Origin: Variovorax beijingensis
Lineage (GTDB): Bacteria; Pseudomonadota; Gammaproteobacteria; Burkholderiales; Burkholderiaceae_C
Direction: 5' to 3'
Assembly (NCBI RefSeq): GCF_003951285.1
Contig: NZ_RXFQ01000017.1
Location: forward strand, 62,001-126,000
Length of the DNA stretch: 64,000 nt
Shown here: positions 63,305 through 64,000 of the stretch, piece after piece
Position numbering within the stretch: position 1 is the stretch's first letter
Layout of the letters: every line of letters starts with the position of its first letter
Program-made: the position numbers and the translations under genes
Notes under the pieces: generated by a model
Told to the model about the DNA's origin: nothing
What the model saw: the letters and a program-made list of their open reading frames with translations, nothing else
The model's database searches: none

Positions 63305-63616
63305 ATGTACGCGGTCATAAAAACCGGCGGCAAGCAGTATCGCGTTGCTTCCGGCGAAAAAATTAAAGTAGAACAGATTGCTGCGGATGTAGGCCAGGAA
63401 ATCGTGATCGATCAGGTTCTTGCAGTCGGCAACGGCAGCGAAATCAAGATCGGTACGCCCCTGGTGTCCGGCGCAACGGTGACAGTCACGGTACTGTCGC
63501 ACGGCAAGCACGACAAGGTCGGCATCTTCAAGATGCGCCGTCGCAAGCACTATCAGAAACGTCAAGGCCATCGCCAGCAGTTCACCGAACTGCAAATCGG
63601 CGCGATCGCCGGCTAA
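63305..63616 (+). CDS. rplU: 50S ribosomal protein L21
   Basis: The 103-residue protein (MYAVIKTGGKQYRVASGEKI at the start, RRRKHYQKRQGHRQ near the end) is a complete L21, which binds 23S rRNA. It is followed 12 bases later by rpmA. Confidence 0.99.
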   Translation: MYAVIKTGGKQYRVASGEKIKVEQIAADVGQEIVIDQVLAVGNGSEIKIGTPLVSGATVTVTVLSHGKHDKVGIFKMRRRKHYQKRQGHRQQFTELQIGAIAG

Positions 63617-63628
63617 GGAGCAAATTCC

Positions 63629-63886
63629 ATGGCACAGAAAAAAGGCGGCGGCTCAACGCGAAACGGGCGCGATTCCAAGCCCAAGATGCTCGGTGTGAAG
63701 GCCTTCGGCGGCGAACTGATCAGCGCAGGCTCGATCATCGTGCGCCAGCGCGGCACCCAGTTCCATCCCGGCGTGAACGTCGGCGTGGGCAAGGACCACA
63801 CGCTGTTCGCACTGGTGGACGGCCACGTGTCGTTCGGCGTCAAGGGCGCACTGAACAAGCACATGGTCAACGTGACCCCGGCATAA
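63629..63886 (+). CDS. rpmA: 50S ribosomal protein L27
   Basis: The 85-residue protein starts AQKKGGGSTRNGRDSKPKML, the standard L27 N-terminus reaching the peptidyl transferase centre. An in-frame ATG at 63629 with AAGGAG just upstream sets the start. A rho-independent terminator follows. Confidence 0.99.
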   Translation: MAQKKGGGSTRNGRDSKPKMLGVKAFGGELISAGSIIVRQRGTQFHPGVNVGVGKDHTLFALVDGHVSFGVKGALNKHMVNVTPA

Positions 63887-63909
63887 GCCCGAGTCACTTC
63901 GATCAGCTC

Positions 63910-63933
63910 GAAGCCCCGCTTTGTCGGGGCTTC
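63910..63933 (+). terminator. Rho-independent terminator after rpmA
   Basis: GAAGCCCCG pairs with CGGGGCTTC around CTTTGT, and TTCATTTG follows. It lies 24 bases beyond the rpmA stop and before obgE, so obgE probably has its own promoter or partial read-through. Confidence 0.85.
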
Positions 63934-63956
63934 TTCATTTGTACACTGGATACCCC

Positions 63957-64000
63957 ATGAAGTTCGTCGACGAAGCCTTCATCGACATCGCCGCAGGCGA
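63957..64000 (+). CDS. obgE: Obg-family GTPase, N-terminal fragment
   Basis: The last 44 bases read MKFVDEAFIDIAAG, the start of the glycine-rich Obg domain of ObgE/CgtA. The gene continues past the window. Its position after rplU-rpmA is conserved across proteobacteria. Confidence 0.9.
   Translation, partial: MKFVDEAFIDIAAG

Overview
The window is GC-rich, densely coded DNA from a betaproteobacterium of the order Burkholderiales, most likely a Comamonadaceae member close to Variovorax. Three things point there: the Bug/TctC-type solute-binding proteins and the gram-negative porin, the DUF721 (DciA-like)-secA-argJ-DUF815-mutT string, and the core string yacG-zapD-coaE-pilD-pilC-pilB-tRNA(Pro)-ispB-rplU-rpmA-obgE. 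No rRNA, insertion sequence, prophage or CRISPR array was seen. One tRNA gene, tRNA-Pro(CGG), is present.

Layout. 1-5.1 kb: a catabolic patch with the end of an IclR regulator, an FAH-family hydrolase, an NTF2-like protein, and a sulfatase/Bug pair divergent from a LysR gene. 5.1-6.2 kb: a poorly coding, lower-GC stretch with two doubtful ORFs. 6.2-10.1 kb: LysR, Bug protein, class III CoA-transferase and a crotonase-fold protein that lacks both usual glutamates. 10.3-11.4 kb: a methyltransferase and a decayed MFS remnant. 11.9-18.0 kb: a three-gene exopolysaccharide synthesis and export operon made of an HlyD-like adaptor, an exported hydrolase-like protein and one 1135-codon ORF. That ORF joins a BcsA-like glycosyltransferase to a NodT/OprM-like outer-membrane lipoprotein, and it is the most unusual object in the window. 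18.0-23.5 kb: HU, a row of tiny envelope proteins, AsmA-like and UspA proteins, and a periplasmic DJ-1/PfpI protein.

23.6-34.4 kb: LysR, a BaeSR-like two-component system, an orphan BaeR-like paralogue with an altered acidic pocket, a second BamA-like barrel, a NERD protein, a porin, and small exported or membrane proteins, one of which looks like a histidine-kinase ATPase domain without its dimerisation part. 34.4-40.1 kb: a urease cluster (ureA-J-B-C and ureE-F-G on the minus strand) split by a plus-strand AbrB/MazE-Doc toxin-antitoxin module, with no ureD in the window. Divergent from it, 40.2-44.9 kb, are an NCS1 transporter-histidine kinase-receiver hybrid and its LuxR-type response regulator, probably a substrate-sensing 'transceptor' pair that may control urease or purine/urea use. 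45-64 kb: mostly core genes (DciA-like, secA, argJ, mutT, yacG, zapD, coaE, type IV pilus biogenesis genes, ispB, L21, L27, obgE). Three surface O-acylation genes (OafA-like, AlgJ-like, MBOAT/AlgI-like) sit inside this string.

Working together: the left third handles uptake and CoA-dependent catabolism of organic acids and sulfate esters. The polysaccharide operon, the OafA/MBOAT/AlgJ genes, the BamA paralogue, the porin and the envelope stress-type BaeSR system form an envelope theme. Urease with the adjacent transporter-kinase forms a nitrogen theme.
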